64,000 nt of DNA from an uncultured Oscillospiraceae bacterium (lineage in GTDB: Bacteria > Bacillota > Clostridia > Oscillospirales > Oscillospiraceae). The notes under the pieces were generated by a model that saw nothing but the letters and a program-made list of their open reading frames with translations, searched no databases and had not been told where the DNA came from. The translations under genes and the position numbers were made by a program. Position 1 is the stretch's first letter, and every line of letters begins with the position of its first letter. Positions 25,729 through 34,731 of this stretch are shown piece after piece. The stretch covers positions 1 to 64,000 of the forward strand of contig CAKUED010000009.1 of the NCBI GenBank assembly GCA_934646005.1. Reading direction: 5' to 3'.

Positions 25729-27882
25729 TTAATTCTCCATCTGCTTCCCCAAGAAGCCCGCCACAGTCTGAACCAATTTTTGTTCCGCCTCGCCAAGCAC
25801 CGCGTCGCCCGCTTCCAAAAGCAGCGCCACGCAGCCCATCAGGTCGCCCTCGGAGAGGACCGGCGCGGCGACGGCGACGCGGTAGCGGTCGAACCCATCC
25901 ACGATCGGCAGCGGCGCGGCGCTGCCGGGGTCGCGGTAGACCTTGCGCGCCTCCATGAGCTGGATGAGCTCCTGCGAGATGCGCTTGTCCGCCAGCTCAC
26001 GGCGCGGCGCTCCGGCGACGGCGATGATCGAATCGCGGTCGCACACCACGGCGATGTGCCCGGTGTTCTTACCAATGGACTCGCAAATTTGCGCGGCGGA
26101 GTCTGTCAGATCGCCCATCGGCGAGTATTTCTTAAAAATGACCTCCCCGTCCTTCTCCGTATAAATCTCCAGGGGGTCGCCGCTGCTGATAACACTGACA
26201 CGGAAAACCTTGTCCTCGTGGTTTTTAGAGGATTGAACCAGTGTGTTTTCGCTATTTTCCGTGCCGGAATTAAAATTTACGGCGTCCTCCGGGAGCGCGC
26301 CGGTCTTGAGCAGGCTGTCGATGTCCGCCTTGAGCTGCACCTCGATGTGATCCTCGTAGACCCTGATCTTTTCGATCATCAGATTCAGGTCGTTGCGGTC
26401 AAGCGCCGGCTTTTCCAGAATGTCGTGAAATACATCCATTGCCGTTTTCGCCACGCGGTTGATGCGGATGATGGTATTGCGCTTGTCGCTGGCAAATTCG
26501 ATCTGGTGCTGGATGCCTGCAATGCGCTGCGTCAGCTCCGCTTCCAGCTCGTCGTAGGTTTCCTCCAATAATTCTTCCTGCTCCGGGTGCTTTATGATGT
26601 CGCGGATGCGCTGGCGCTTCGTGGCCTTCAGCTCCTCCTGCTTGTCAAGCAGTAAGGCTTCCAGATTTTCCTCCGTGCGCTTCGTCTCCGCAATGTCCGC
26701 CTGCTCTTTCTCCAAATCGGCGTTCAGCCGTTCGAGCATGGCGCTGGAATTGTCACGGACTTTCCACACATAGTCCTTGACCAGCGCGTCGAGCGTTTCC
26801 ACGCGAATATGGTGACTGGTGCAGCCCTTGAGACCACGCCTGTGATACGTCCCGCAGGTGTAGGCGGGCGCCAGATCGCTCCGGCTCATCGCGAACATCG
26901 GACTGCCGCAGTCGCCGCAGACAAGAAGCCCTGAGTACACGTTGTCGTTGACCTTGACTCCGCGATAGTTGTTCGTCGAACGGCTCTCGCGCAGCGCGCG
27001 CACGGTTGCAAACGTGCGGTAGTCGATGATCTCCTGATGGTGGTGCTCAAAGACGCGGTGCTCGCTCTCGTCCAGCTTTCGGTCGCTGCCGTTGATCTTC
27101 GCGCGCGTGAATTTTCCCTGCCGCAGCGTGCCGATATAAAAATCGTTATCTAAAATTCCCTGCACCGTGACGATCGCCCACGCAGCCTTTGCTTTGCGGC
27201 GGACGGGTTCTCCCGCGGCGGCGCGGCGCTCACATTCGGACATCCGCGGAGTGGGCACGTTGTTGTCCGTCAGATAGTTGGCAATTTTCTTGTAGCCCCA
27301 GCCATCCAAATACAGCTTGAAAATCCTCCGGATGACCTCGGCCTCGGTCGGCACGACCTCAAAGATCTGCTGCTTGTTCAGAATATAGCCATACGGCGCG
27401 GCGCAGAGCCAGCGCCCTTCCTCCTGCCGCCGCTTCACGACGCTGCGCACCTTTTTCGACGTGTCCGTGACCGGCATTTCGTTAATTAAGAACTGGAACT
27501 GGATCTTCAGCCAGTCGTCGTCATTCGGAAAGTCGATGTTGTCGCCAATCGAGATGATGCGCACGCCCGCGTCGCGCAAATCCTCCAGTTCCACCAGTCC
27601 GCGCGAGTTGCGGCGGGAGAAACGCGAGAAGTCCTTGACGATGAGAATGTCGTACTTGTGGCCCATCAGCCCCCGGCGCATCTCCTGATACCCCTCGCGC
27701 TGCTCAAACGTGTAGCCGGAGCGGTCGCGGTCCTCAAAAAACGTCAGCGTGCTGTTTGGAAAGTGCGTTGTTACAAAGTCCGAAAGGATGGACTTCTGGT
27801 TTTCAATCGACACATTGTCGCGGTCGAGCTCCTCATCGACCGAAATGCGGGCATACCCCGCAATGTCAAAGCGTTCTATCAT
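25729..27882 (-). CDS. Large serine recombinase fused in frame to the SpoVT C-terminal part
   Basis: A 717-residue protein. Residues 1-150 are a serine resolvase domain (ARISVDEE with the catalytic Ser, then DRDRSGYTFEQREGY and KDFSRFSRRNSRGL). A Recombinase domain follows (APYGYILNKQQ to about 290), then a zinc ribbon (CGDCGSPM ... CGTYHRRGLKGC) and a long coiled coil (about 370-470). From about residue 568 the sequence becomes SpoVT: GDPLEIYTEKDGEVIFKKYS, then CDRDSIIAVAG, and the ending AGFLGKQMEN. These last 150 residues (25732-26181) match SpoVT from its GDPLEI to its last residue, i.e. part of the AbrB domain and the whole GAF domain. ATG 27882 suits the AAGGG ribosome site; ATG 27888 is possible. 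Most likely a mobile element inserted into spoVT. Confidence 0.9.
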   Translation of the reverse strand: MIERFDIAGYARISVDEELDRDNVSIENQKSILSDFVTTHFPNSTLTFFEDRDRSGYTFEQREGYQEMRRGLMGHKYDILIVKDFSRFSRRNSRGLVELEDLRDAGVRIISIGDNIDFPNDDDWLKIQFQFLINEMPVTDTSKKVRSVVKRRQEEGRWLCAAPYGYILNKQQIFEVVPTEAEVIRRIFKLYLDGWGYKKIANYLTDNNVPTPRMSECERRAAAGEPVRRKAKAAWAIVTVQGILDNDFYIGTLRQGKFTRAKINGSDRKLDESEHRVFEHHHQEIIDYRTFATVRALRESRSTNNYRGVKVNDNVYSGLLVCGDCGSPMFAMSRSDLAPAYTCGTYHRRGLKGCTSHHIRVETLDALVKDYVWKVRDNSSAMLERLNADLEKEQADIAETKRTEENLEALLLDKQEELKATKRQRIRDIIKHPEQEELLEETYDELEAELTQRIAGIQHQIEFASDKRNTIIRINRVAKTAMDVFHDILEKPALDRNDLNLMIEKIRVYEDHIEVQLKADIDSLLKTGALPEDAVNFNSGTENSENTLVQSSKNHEDKVFRVSVISSGDPLEIYTEKDGEVIFKKYSPMGDLTDSAAQICESIGKNTGHIAVVCDRDSIIAVAGAPRRELADKRISQELIQLMEARKVYRDPGSAAPLPIVDGFDRYRVAVAAPVLSEGDLMGCVALLLEAGDAVLGEAEQKLVQTVAGFLGKQMEN
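25732..26181 (-). pseudogene. spoVT: spoVT 3' part, captured by the recombinase frame
   Basis: 150 codons equivalent to SpoVT from about residue 31 to the end (B. subtilis numbering, from memory). The first 30 residues, which carry the first half of the AbrB swapped hairpin, are missing, and I find no matching N-terminal segment elsewhere in the window. SpoVT is a forespore regulator of late sporulation genes. Whether this copy can be restored by excision of the element is the open question. Confidence 0.75.
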
Positions 27883-27907
27883 TCGCATTCACCCTTGAGA
27901 TACGTTT

Positions 27908-28433
27908 TTACTTGGCGGCAGTTACCGAGGATTCCTCGGTAGTTGCTGCCTGCTCCGGCAGCTGTGCCGCGTCCGTTACTATGTCCGTGACAAGCTGGCG
28001 GAAGCTCTCCGCGTTCTGCGCGGTAACGACCGGCTTGCCGGTTTCGGCTTCCAGCGCTTTTCTTGCCACACCCGCGACATTGCCGCCGCGCCGGGCGACC
28101 TTCTGATTTTCGTCAAAGCCCTGCGGCTGCTCGGCTTTGAATAATGCGCAGAAGCTGCTCAGTGTCGGCAACGTCTGTTGCATAGTTTTTCCCGTCTTTC
28201 GGCGAACGCATTTTCAGTTGGTTACAAGACGTAACCAACTGACTGCCCTCTTTTGCAAGCCGGTTTTTCAGCACTTTCCAGTAGTTTCGGGCATGGTCAT
28301 AGTCTGGCTGGTCAGTCAGGACTGCAACTACATCCACAATGGAAAAATACCATTCCTCCCGTTCAGCGTCCCACGCCACGCGGATTCTCTGGTTCTCAAA
28401 AAGCTGAATTTCATTTTTCGCCGGTTCGTTCAT
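27908..28433 (-). pseudogene. Broken Bro-N/antirepressor-type gene
   Basis: The 5' piece (from ATG 28433, MNEPAKNEIQLFENQ) is a Bro-N domain: RIRVAWDAEREEWYFSIVDV and DVADTEQLLRIIQS. It stops at 28113. An overlapping frame to 27908 carries the family's C-terminal end (ENQKVARRGGNVAGVARKAL, then TGKPVVTAQNAESF). About 150 central residues normal for this phage/element family are absent, and the two parts are in different frames. It is therefore an internal deletion with a frameshift. It lies about 20 bases upstream of the recombinase gene and belongs to the same element. Confidence 0.75.
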
Positions 28434-28448
28434 GCTCATCCGCCTCAA

Positions 28449-28943
28449 TCAGTCACGGCTCTGCCGTATATATCTGCCATGTTTAATTTATATTACAGAT
28501 AATATTGTACATCATGGAAATAAAGATTGCAAGACAAAAATGCGTACCGGGCGCGTTTGCGGTGCATTGTAACTGGAATAGCAGGAGCTTTTGACCGTGC
28601 AGACCAATGCCGCAAAAATTCTCGGTGCTCAATCGCGTGAGCCGGAACATGAAAAAGAGCAGGAGCAGCGATAAGCTGTTCCCGCTCCATAAGCATCCAA
28701 CAAATGCGCCGCCAGCTCCGAACAGAGCTATTCGGGGTTGGGGGGCTCTGCCATCAACAAACATTTTTTTGCAAGTGTCTTGACACTTGCATCGCCTGCC
28801 GGTTTCTTTGCTCCGCATCCTTTGTCCTCTTCGCAAATAGAAAAGGCACTGAAACCACGCGTTTTCAAGGTCTTTTCTAAGCTGCCTGTTTTGGTTTTGG
28901 TAAATAAGCAAAACGGCTGCACTTCGCTGGTTTGCACTGCCCG
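28449..28943. other. Intergenic stretch without a supportable gene
   Basis: A+T-richer than its surroundings. It contains one 9-bp hairpin (GCAAGTGTC-tt-GACACTTGC, about 28770-28789). A 142-codon minus-strand frame exists here but lacks a ribosome site and any recognisable domain, so I do not call it. It is probably the worn outer part of the recombinase element. Confidence 0.4.
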
Positions 28944-29837
28944 TTATCCATCGCGCACGGGAATAATGATACGGGTAACGTAGCGGCTGCGGTCGGTGGA
29001 GGTGAAGGTATCGGCCATATATTCCTCAATCACCGTGTCCGACAGGGCGATGCTGTGGTCAACCGCCCATTCGCGCAGGACCTTATAGGCATCGGTCAGG
29101 GAGCCAGGGTCGCCGGTGCTCACGGTGCACAGCGCGTTATAGCCGCCGAAGCGCCTGATGTGCCCCGGCTGGTCCTCCACGTCCTTATTGAGGATCTCGC
29201 GGGCGATCTGATACGTCCTTGCCGCGCCCTGCTCGCCCTCGCTCAGCGCGGTCAGGTCGCAGTGCTCGCGGATGGAGAGCTTTGTGTCGCCCAGCTTCAG
29301 ACCCATCGCCTCCGCCTGCCGCGACAGCTCCACAACGTGCCCAATATAGTCCTGCAGCACGCCGGCGTGCTCCTCGTCCGTATATTCGTTATACAAAACG
29401 CGGCTCTCCGGCACCCAGTTGACGCTGATCCAGAAATGCTGATAGCGGCTGGAGTCGATGGCTTCCTGCCCGGTAAGATACGCCAGCGTGCGCGTGTTCA
29501 TCACCAGAGCGTTGACGATGCTGTGATAGCGGTTGAGTGATGCCTGGATCTCCTGCTCCACCATGGCGAGGTTGAGCTGCAGCTCCTGCACGAGCTGCTC
29601 GACGTCGCGGTTGATGAACAGGCGGGGGATGCTCTCGTTGGAGATGCCGATGTTGCGCAACTCATTGAGGAAAAACAGCAGCTCGATCTGATCCTCGGTG
29701 TAATATCGGTAGCCCGTCTCGGGGTTGCGGTATTTGGGCTTGATGAGCCCGATCTGATCGTAATAGCGAAGCTGCCGCGGCGAGATGCCGCAAAGTCTCG
29801 CCATCGCGCCGATGCTGTAAGTTTTCGGTCGTTTCAT
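28944..29837 (-). CDS. MerR-family transcriptional regulator with effector domain
   Basis: A 297-residue regulator. It has a winged-helix MerR domain at 1-75 (YSIGAMARLCGISPRQLRYY then DQIGLIKPKYRNPETGYRYY), a coiled-coil dimerisation helix (about 80-125) and a C-terminal GyrI-like ligand domain (about 140-297). The pattern is that of BmrR/BltR-type activators that sense lipophilic drugs or metabolites. ATG 29837 (MKRPKTYSIG) is chosen as the family start. The target is not evident: no exporter is directly divergent from it. Confidence 0.88.
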   Translation of the reverse strand: MKRPKTYSIGAMARLCGISPRQLRYYDQIGLIKPKYRNPETGYRYYTEDQIELLFFLNELRNIGISNESIPRLFINRDVEQLVQELQLNLAMVEQEIQASLNRYHSIVNALVMNTRTLAYLTGQEAIDSSRYQHFWISVNWVPESRVLYNEYTDEEHAGVLQDYIGHVVELSRQAEAMGLKLGDTKLSIREHCDLTALSEGEQGAARTYQIAREILNKDVEDQPGHIRRFGGYNALCTVSTGDPGSLTDAYKVLREWAVDHSIALSDTVIEEYMADTFTSTDRSRYVTRIIIPVRDG

Positions 29838-30007
29838 GCCCATCCTCGCTCCTGACATTACAAGCTGCTTTTATTTTACCGGCATCCCTGTCGGAATGCA
29901 ATCGGAATGTAGAATCGGGCGGGGTGCTCCCCGCCCGATTTGATTTTCATGCTGCATTATAGGAAGATCATCCTGCCGGTGCGGCTGCTTTCGTACGCAT
30001 TTCTCCT

Positions 30008-30613
30008 TTACTGCAGGTACAGATCTCCAAAAAACGCCGGCTGGTGAAAGTCCGTCACGCCGTTTGTGATCGGACTCCAGCACAGCTCATGCGGCGGGCA
30101 GAGATCGTCGCCGCACTTGTAAAAATTTGCGCGCATATGCAGCCCCGCGCGCAGCGTAAAGCCCGGCATAAACAGCCGGATCACGCTCTGCGGCACGCAG
30201 TACGACACGCCCCAGAGGTCATGCTCCCGGAACGGCTCGATGGCGAGCATCCGCCGCACGTCCCACGGGTGCAGGCGGATGAGATCCACTCGCCCGCGCC
30301 CAAAGCCGAAAAAGCACGCGCCGTTGGGGTTCAGCTCGATGTTAAAATATCGCGGATCGTCTGCCAGCGGGCAGAGGAACAGCTCCAGACAACTGTCGCG
30401 GCAGACGGGGTCACTCTCACCCGTAAAGCGGGCAAGGATCTGCGGCTCGCGCGCCGTCAGGCGGACGTACAAACCGGCATCGTCCCAGCAAAGCTGCGCC
30501 GCCGCCGTGACGGGCGCGGGCGGCTGCACCAGCGCGTACTCCAGCCGCGCCTGCGGCACACGCGCCCAGTCGGCCGCGCCGCCTGTCCGCCTTTTTATCA
30601 TATAGGTATTCAT
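30008..30613 (-). CDS. CBM9-like carbohydrate-binding protein (copy 1)
   Basis: A 201-residue soluble protein with a family 9 carbohydrate-binding fold and no signal peptide. Landmarks are LCWDDAGLYVRLTAREP, CRDSCLELFLCP, YFNIELNPNGACFFGFG and the ending CWSPITNGVTDFHQP. A paralogue with the same landmarks lies at 43895-44497. It is the last gene of the binding protein/permease/ATPase/NagA-like operon (9-base gap), so an intracellular sugar-related role is inferred. Whether it binds or acts on sugar is unknown. Confidence 0.75.
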   Translation of the reverse strand: MNTYMIKRRTGGAADWARVPQARLEYALVQPPAPVTAAAQLCWDDAGLYVRLTAREPQILARFTGESDPVCRDSCLELFLCPLADDPRYFNIELNPNGACFFGFGRGRVDLIRLHPWDVRRMLAIEPFREHDLWGVSYCVPQSVIRLFMPGFTLRAGLHMRANFYKCGDDLCPPHELCWSPITNGVTDFHQPAFFGDLYLQ

Positions 30614-30622
30614 AGCGTTCTG

Positions 30623-31786
30623 TCAATCCCGGATCTGCGGCAGCTCTTTGCCGCGCAGCAGGATCTTTTTCACATGGAACGCCTCGTCCACCAGCAGGAT
30701 GTTCGCCAGCCGCCCCGCCTCGATAGAGCCGACGCGGTCATACAGTCCCAGCGCCTTCGCCGAGTTCGTAGCGGCGCATTTGAACGCCACGCGCACGTCC
30801 GCGCCTGTAAAGCGCATAAAGTTCCGCGCTGCGCGGGCGAGTGTCAGGCGGCTGCCGGAGAGCGTACCGCGGAAATCGTAGTTCACGTCGCTTTCGGGGT
30901 CGAGATTTTTGCCCATACCGTCCGACGGCTCCACGAACGTGTCGGTGATGAGGATGATATGATCCTCGCCCGCGGCGCGCAGCGCGGCGTTGACGTTGAC
31001 CTTCGACACATGGAATCCGTGCGCGTCGCAGATCAGCTCATAGTACATCCCCGGGATGGACAGGGCGATGTCCGCCGTGCACTCCTGCGGATGCTGCGTG
31101 CGCTTGGCGGCCTCCGCCATGCCGAGATAGTTGCCGTTGGCGTCGTACAGATGGGTAAAGATCGTCGCGCCGCGCGCCACAGCGCGCTCAATGTCGGCAG
31201 GCCCGGCCTCGGTGTGACCAATGGCGGGGCGGATGCCGTATTTGCGCAGCTTTTCCTCCAGACGCGGCGCGTCCGGCAGATCGGGCGCGTAGGTGCAGTG
31301 CAGCGCATACGGTGCGGCCAGCGCAAAGAAGCGTTCGCATATCTCGTCGGAATAGTCCAGCGCCCGCTCGGGGCAGGAGCCATAGCGCTTGTTGATGAAC
31401 GGCCCCTCCAGATGGATGCCGGGGATGGTGGTCTCGGGGTCGTTTTGAATGGCGTCGATGCTGCGGCGGATCATGCCCAGCTGTACCGCCGCCGCATCTC
31501 CGTAGTCGGAGCTGGGGATGTAGGTCGTGGTGCCGTGGAGCAGATGCCCGCGCGCCGCGCCCGCCGGATCGTCATTGACGGAAATACCGATGTCATGCCA
31601 CTGATAGCCGTGCGAGTGCTGGTCGATCAGCCCCGGGCCGACGTAAAGCCCCGCCGCGTCCAGAATCTCCGCGTCCGCCGGTACGTCCACCTGCCCTGCG
31701 GCCACGATGCGCCCGCCCTCGATGAGGACGCTGCCGTCGATGATCCGCTCCGGGAAAACCAGTTTTCCGTTTATAATGGCTTTCAT
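30623..31786 (-). CDS. NagA-like amidohydrolase (N-acetyl-sugar deacetylase)
   Basis: An amidohydrolase-superfamily enzyme of 387 residues, closest in pattern to N-acetylglucosamine-6-phosphate deacetylase. It has PGLIDQHSHGYQWHD, the metal glutamate in GIHLEGPFIN, and histidines in AIGHTEAG and IFTHLYDANG. The acid aspartate is in ILITDTF. The NagA hallmark THLFNAM is replaced by THLYDANGNYLG, so the substrate may not be GlcNAc-6-P. It starts 4 bases after oppF. Confidence 0.8.
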   Translation of the reverse strand: MKAIINGKLVFPERIIDGSVLIEGGRIVAAGQVDVPADAEILDAAGLYVGPGLIDQHSHGYQWHDIGISVNDDPAGAARGHLLHGTTTYIPSSDYGDAAAVQLGMIRRSIDAIQNDPETTIPGIHLEGPFINKRYGSCPERALDYSDEICERFFALAAPYALHCTYAPDLPDAPRLEEKLRKYGIRPAIGHTEAGPADIERAVARGATIFTHLYDANGNYLGMAEAAKRTQHPQECTADIALSIPGMYYELICDAHGFHVSKVNVNAALRAAGEDHIILITDTFVEPSDGMGKNLDPESDVNYDFRGTLSGSRLTLARAARNFMRFTGADVRVAFKCAATNSAKALGLYDRVGSIEAGRLANILLVDEAFHVKKILLRGKELPQIRD

Positions 31787-31790
31787 TATT

Positions 31791-32750
31791 TTATTCCTTT
31801 TCTGTACATTGATAGCAGGCGACCAGATGACCGCCGCCGATGTCCGTCAGCTTCGGCTCTCCGGCTGTGCACGCCGCTGTGCAGGATTCACAGCGCGTGG
31901 CAAACCGGCAGCAGGGCTTGGGGTCAATGGGCGAGGTGATCTCGCCGCGGATCAGGATGCGCTCACGGCGGTTGTGCAGGCTCGGGATCGGCAGCGCCGA
32001 CAGCAGCGCCTTGGTATACGGGTGCGTCGGATTTTTGAACAGCTCCTCCGTCTTTGCCTTTTCGATCATCCTGCCCAGATACATCACGGCGATCTCGTCG
32101 GAGATGTAGTTGACCACGGACAGATCGTGCGTGATGAAGATATACGTCAGCCCCCGCTCCTTCTGCAGCCTGCGCAGCAGGTTCAGGATCTGCGCCTGAA
32201 TGGACACATCCAGCGCCGAGACCGGCTCGTCGCAGACGATGAACTTCGGATTCATCGCCAGCGCCCGTGCGATGCCCACGCGCTGGCGGCGGCCGCCGTC
32301 CAGCTCGTGCGGATAGGCGTTCACCAGCCGCTCGTCCAGACCCACCGTCTCCATCAGCTCCAGCACCTTGGCAAAGCGCTCATCGGCATCGCGGTATTTG
32401 CCCGTGAGCGCCAGCGCCTCGTCGATGGTCTGCGAGATGGTGAGCTTGGGATTGAGCGAGGAAAACGGGTCCTGAAAAATCAGCTGCATATCCCGCCGCA
32501 GCTCCTTCAGCCGGCGCCTGCCGACCTTCGTGATGTTCTCGCCGTCAAAGAAAATCTCGCCCGCTGTCGGCTCGATCAGCCGCAGGATCGTCCGCCCGAG
32601 CGTCGATTTGCCGCAGCCGGACTCGCCGACCACGCCCAGCGTTGTGCCGCGCGCGATGGAAAATGTCACATCATCGACCGCGTGGAGCTGCCCGGCGCCG
32701 ACCTTAAAATATTTTTTGAGGTTTCGGATCTCCAGAATATTCTCAGCCAT
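31791..32750 (-). CDS. Oligopeptide-type ABC transporter ATPase (OppF/DppF-like)
   Basis: A 319-residue ATPase with Walker A GESGCGKST, a Q-loop IFQDPFSSLNP, the signature (LDGGRRQRVGIARAL in place of LSGGQ) and Walker B FIVCDEPVSALD. A C-terminal cysteine cluster (CCRFATRCESC) is typical of Opp ATPases. The LSGGQ-to-LDGGR change is unusual. It overlaps the OppD gene by 8 bases. Confidence 0.93.
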   Translation of the reverse strand: MAENILEIRNLKKYFKVGAGQLHAVDDVTFSIARGTTLGVVGESGCGKSTLGRTILRLIEPTAGEIFFDGENITKVGRRRLKELRRDMQLIFQDPFSSLNPKLTISQTIDEALALTGKYRDADERFAKVLELMETVGLDERLVNAYPHELDGGRRQRVGIARALAMNPKFIVCDEPVSALDVSIQAQILNLLRRLQKERGLTYIFITHDLSVVNYISDEIAVMYLGRMIEKAKTEELFKNPTHPYTKALLSALPIPSLHNRRERILIRGEITSPIDPKPCCRFATRCESCTAACTAGEPKLTDIGGGHLVACYQCTEKE

Positions 32751-33807
32751 GCTCGTGTTCCTCCACATAGTCCTGCCGCTGCAGGCGGTTTTCCACCGTG
32801 TGCTCATACAGCCAGCACTTTACAAAGTGCGTGTCCGTGATCTTCATGCGCGGCGGCATTTCCTGTTTACAGCGCTCGGTCGCGTAGTTGCAGCGCGGCC
32901 AGAACGGGCAGCCGGTAGGCAGATCCGTCGGATCGACGGTGCGGCCCTTGATGGGCAGCAGCGCCCGGTCGCGGTGGTCAATATCCGGCAGGGAGTTGAA
33001 AAGCCCCTCGGTATACGGATGCCGCGTGCGGTCAAAAATCTCGGCAAGCAGACCATTTTCGATGATCGTCCCAGCGTACATGACGTACACCTCGTCACAC
33101 ATCTCAGCCACGATGCCGAAATCGTGCGTGATCATCAAAATCGTCGTGTTGGACGTCTCGCGCAGCTGCTTCATCAGCTCCAGCACCTGCGCCTGAATGG
33201 TCACGTCCAGCGCCGTGGTCGGCTCGTCGGCGATGAGCAGCTGCGGCCCACAGGCAAGACCCATCGCAATGAGCACGCGCTGCTTCATGCCGCCGGAGAA
33301 CTGGTGCGGATAGTCCACCGCCCGCGAAGCGGGGATACCCACCTGCTCCAGCAGCCGCCCGGCCTCCGCCAGCGCTTCGTGCTTGCCCATGCCCTTGTGC
33401 AGTACCAGGCTCTCGGCGATCTGATCGCCCACGTTCAAAACCGGGTTCAGCGACGACATCGGGTCCTGAAAAATCATCGACACCTTGTTGCCGCGGATGA
33501 GCGACATCTCAGCCTCGTTCTGACTGAGGATGTCGATGCCCTCGAGCGTAATTTTGCCGCGGACGATTTTGCCCTGCGGTCTCGGCACCATATTGAGCAC
33601 GGCCAGTGCCGTAGTGGTTTTGCCCGCACCGGTCTCGCCGACGATGCCGATGGTGCTGCCGCGGCGGACCTTGAGATCCACGCCGTTGAGCGCTTTGACC
33701 GTCTCCTCCTTGCTGACAAAGTGCACATGGAGGTCTTCAATATTCAGCAGCAGTTCCTCTTCCGGCTGCAGCGCTTCGTTTTTCTGCAAAGTCTCTTCTT
33801 TCTTCAT
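32743..33807 (-). CDS. Oligopeptide-type ABC transporter ATPase (OppD/DppD-like)
   Basis: 354 residues with Walker [30 protein letters not shown], the signature FSGGMKQRV and Walker [13 protein letters not shown]. The C-terminal region has [14 protein letters not shown]. It is energy-coupling partner of the OppF-like ATPase. The ribosome site GGAGGT precedes ATG 33807, shortly after the OppC gene. Confidence 0.94.
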   Translation of the reverse strand: MKKEETLQKNEALQPEEELLLNIEDLHVHFVSKEETVKALNGVDLKVRRGSTIGIVGETGAGKTTTALAVLNMVPRPQGKIVRGKITLEGIDILSQNEAEMSLIRGNKVSMIFQDPMSSLNPVLNVGDQIAESLVLHKGMGKHEALAEAGRLLEQVGIPASRAVDYPHQFSGGMKQRVLIAMGLACGPQLLIADEPTTALDVTIQAQVLELMKQLRETSNTTILMITHDFGIVAEMCDEVYVMYAGTIIENGLLAEIFDRTRHPYTEGLFNSLPDIDHRDRALLPIKGRTVDPTDLPTGCPFWPRCNYATERCKQEMPPRMKITDTHFVKCWLYEHTVENRLQRQDYVEEHEHG

Positions 33808-33822
33808 GTCTGCACCTCCACC

Positions 33823-34731
33823 TCAGCATTTGAGCTTGGGATCGAGCGCGTCGCGCAGACCGTCGCCGATCAGATTGAACGAGACCGCCGAGAAGAAGAT
33901 CGCAAGCCCCGGCACGATGACGAGATACGGATACGTCCGCATATTCGTCCGCGCTGCCGAGATCATGCAGCCCCACTCCGGCGTGGGCGCGGAAATGCCC
34001 AGCCCCAAAAACGACAGCTCCGCCACCCACAGAATGTTGCAGGCGATCTGGATGCTGAGATGCACGATGATGGGCGCCACGCAGTTGACCAGCACGTGCT
34101 TGAGGATGATCTTCCACGTGGACTGACCGATGGCACGGGCAGCCTCGATGTATTCCATGTTCCGCACGCCCAGAACGGCGGAGCGCACCGTCCGGCTGAG
34201 ACCCACCGTGGTGGATACGCCAATGGCGATAATGAGGTTTGTCTCGCTTGCGCCCATGGCCGCGACCATGGCAATCGCCAGCACGATGCACGGCACGCAC
34301 GCCAGAACGTCGATGCAGCGCATGAGAATGTTGTCTACCGCGCCGCCGTAGAAGCCTGCAACCGAGCCGATCGTGCCCGAGAGCAGCAGGCCGAGCAGCC
34401 CCGCGCCCACCGCGATGCGCAGTGAGACGCGGCCGCCGTGGATGACGCGCGCGAGCATATCGCGCCCGAGATCGTCTGTGCCCAGCAGGTGCGCCGCCGA
34501 CGGCGACTGCAGCCGCTCACGCGTATTCGTGGCGATGGCCACGGTATTGTAGTCCGCGATGACGTTGGCAAAGATCATCAGCAGCAGGATAACAATGAAG
34601 ATCAGCAGCCCCACCACCGCCAGACGGTTGCTTTTGAAGATGCGCCACATCTCCAGCGCCTTGTTCGCCTTGTGGTATTTTTTCAGGAACTCGCGCTTAT
34701 TGACTTTTTTCACGTCTTTTACATCAGCCAT
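33823..34731 (-). CDS. ABC transporter permease (OppC/DppC-like)
   Basis: 302 residues with one N-terminal helix (LAVVGLLIFIVILLLMIFAN), then LLGTDDLGRDMLARVIHGGR, and a five-helix permease core with the EAA-type loop EYIEAARAIGQSTWKIILKH. ATG 34731 overlaps the preceding permease gene by 8 bases. Confidence 0.94.
   Translation of the reverse strand: MADVKDVKKVNKREFLKKYHKANKALEMWRIFKSNRLAVVGLLIFIVILLLMIFANVIADYNTVAIATNTRERLQSPSAAHLLGTDDLGRDMLARVIHGGRVSLRIAVGAGLLGLLLSGTIGSVAGFYGGAVDNILMRCIDVLACVPCIVLAIAMVAAMGASETNLIIAIGVSTTVGLSRTVRSAVLGVRNMEYIEAARAIGQSTWKIILKHVLVNCVAPIIVHLSIQIACNILWVAELSFLGLGISAPTPEWGCMISAARTNMRTYPYLVIVPGLAIFFSAVSFNLIGDGLRDALDPKLKC

Noticed and set aside
28483..28911. A 142-codon minus-strand frame
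   Set aside because: No ribosome site and no recognisable motif; it lies in decayed element DNA and overlaps an alternative frame of similar quality.
28449..29900. Missing SpoVT N-terminal half close to the recombinase
   Set aside because: I looked on both strands for codons of an AbrB start ending in a GDPLEI-like junction up to the MerR gene and found none.
30044..31939. A 631-codon plus-strand frame
   Set aside because: Antisense to the CBM9-like, NagA-like and OppF-like genes; shadow composition only.
32530..34425. A 631-codon plus-strand frame
   Set aside because: Antisense to the Opp-like ATPase and permease genes, which have full motif sets.
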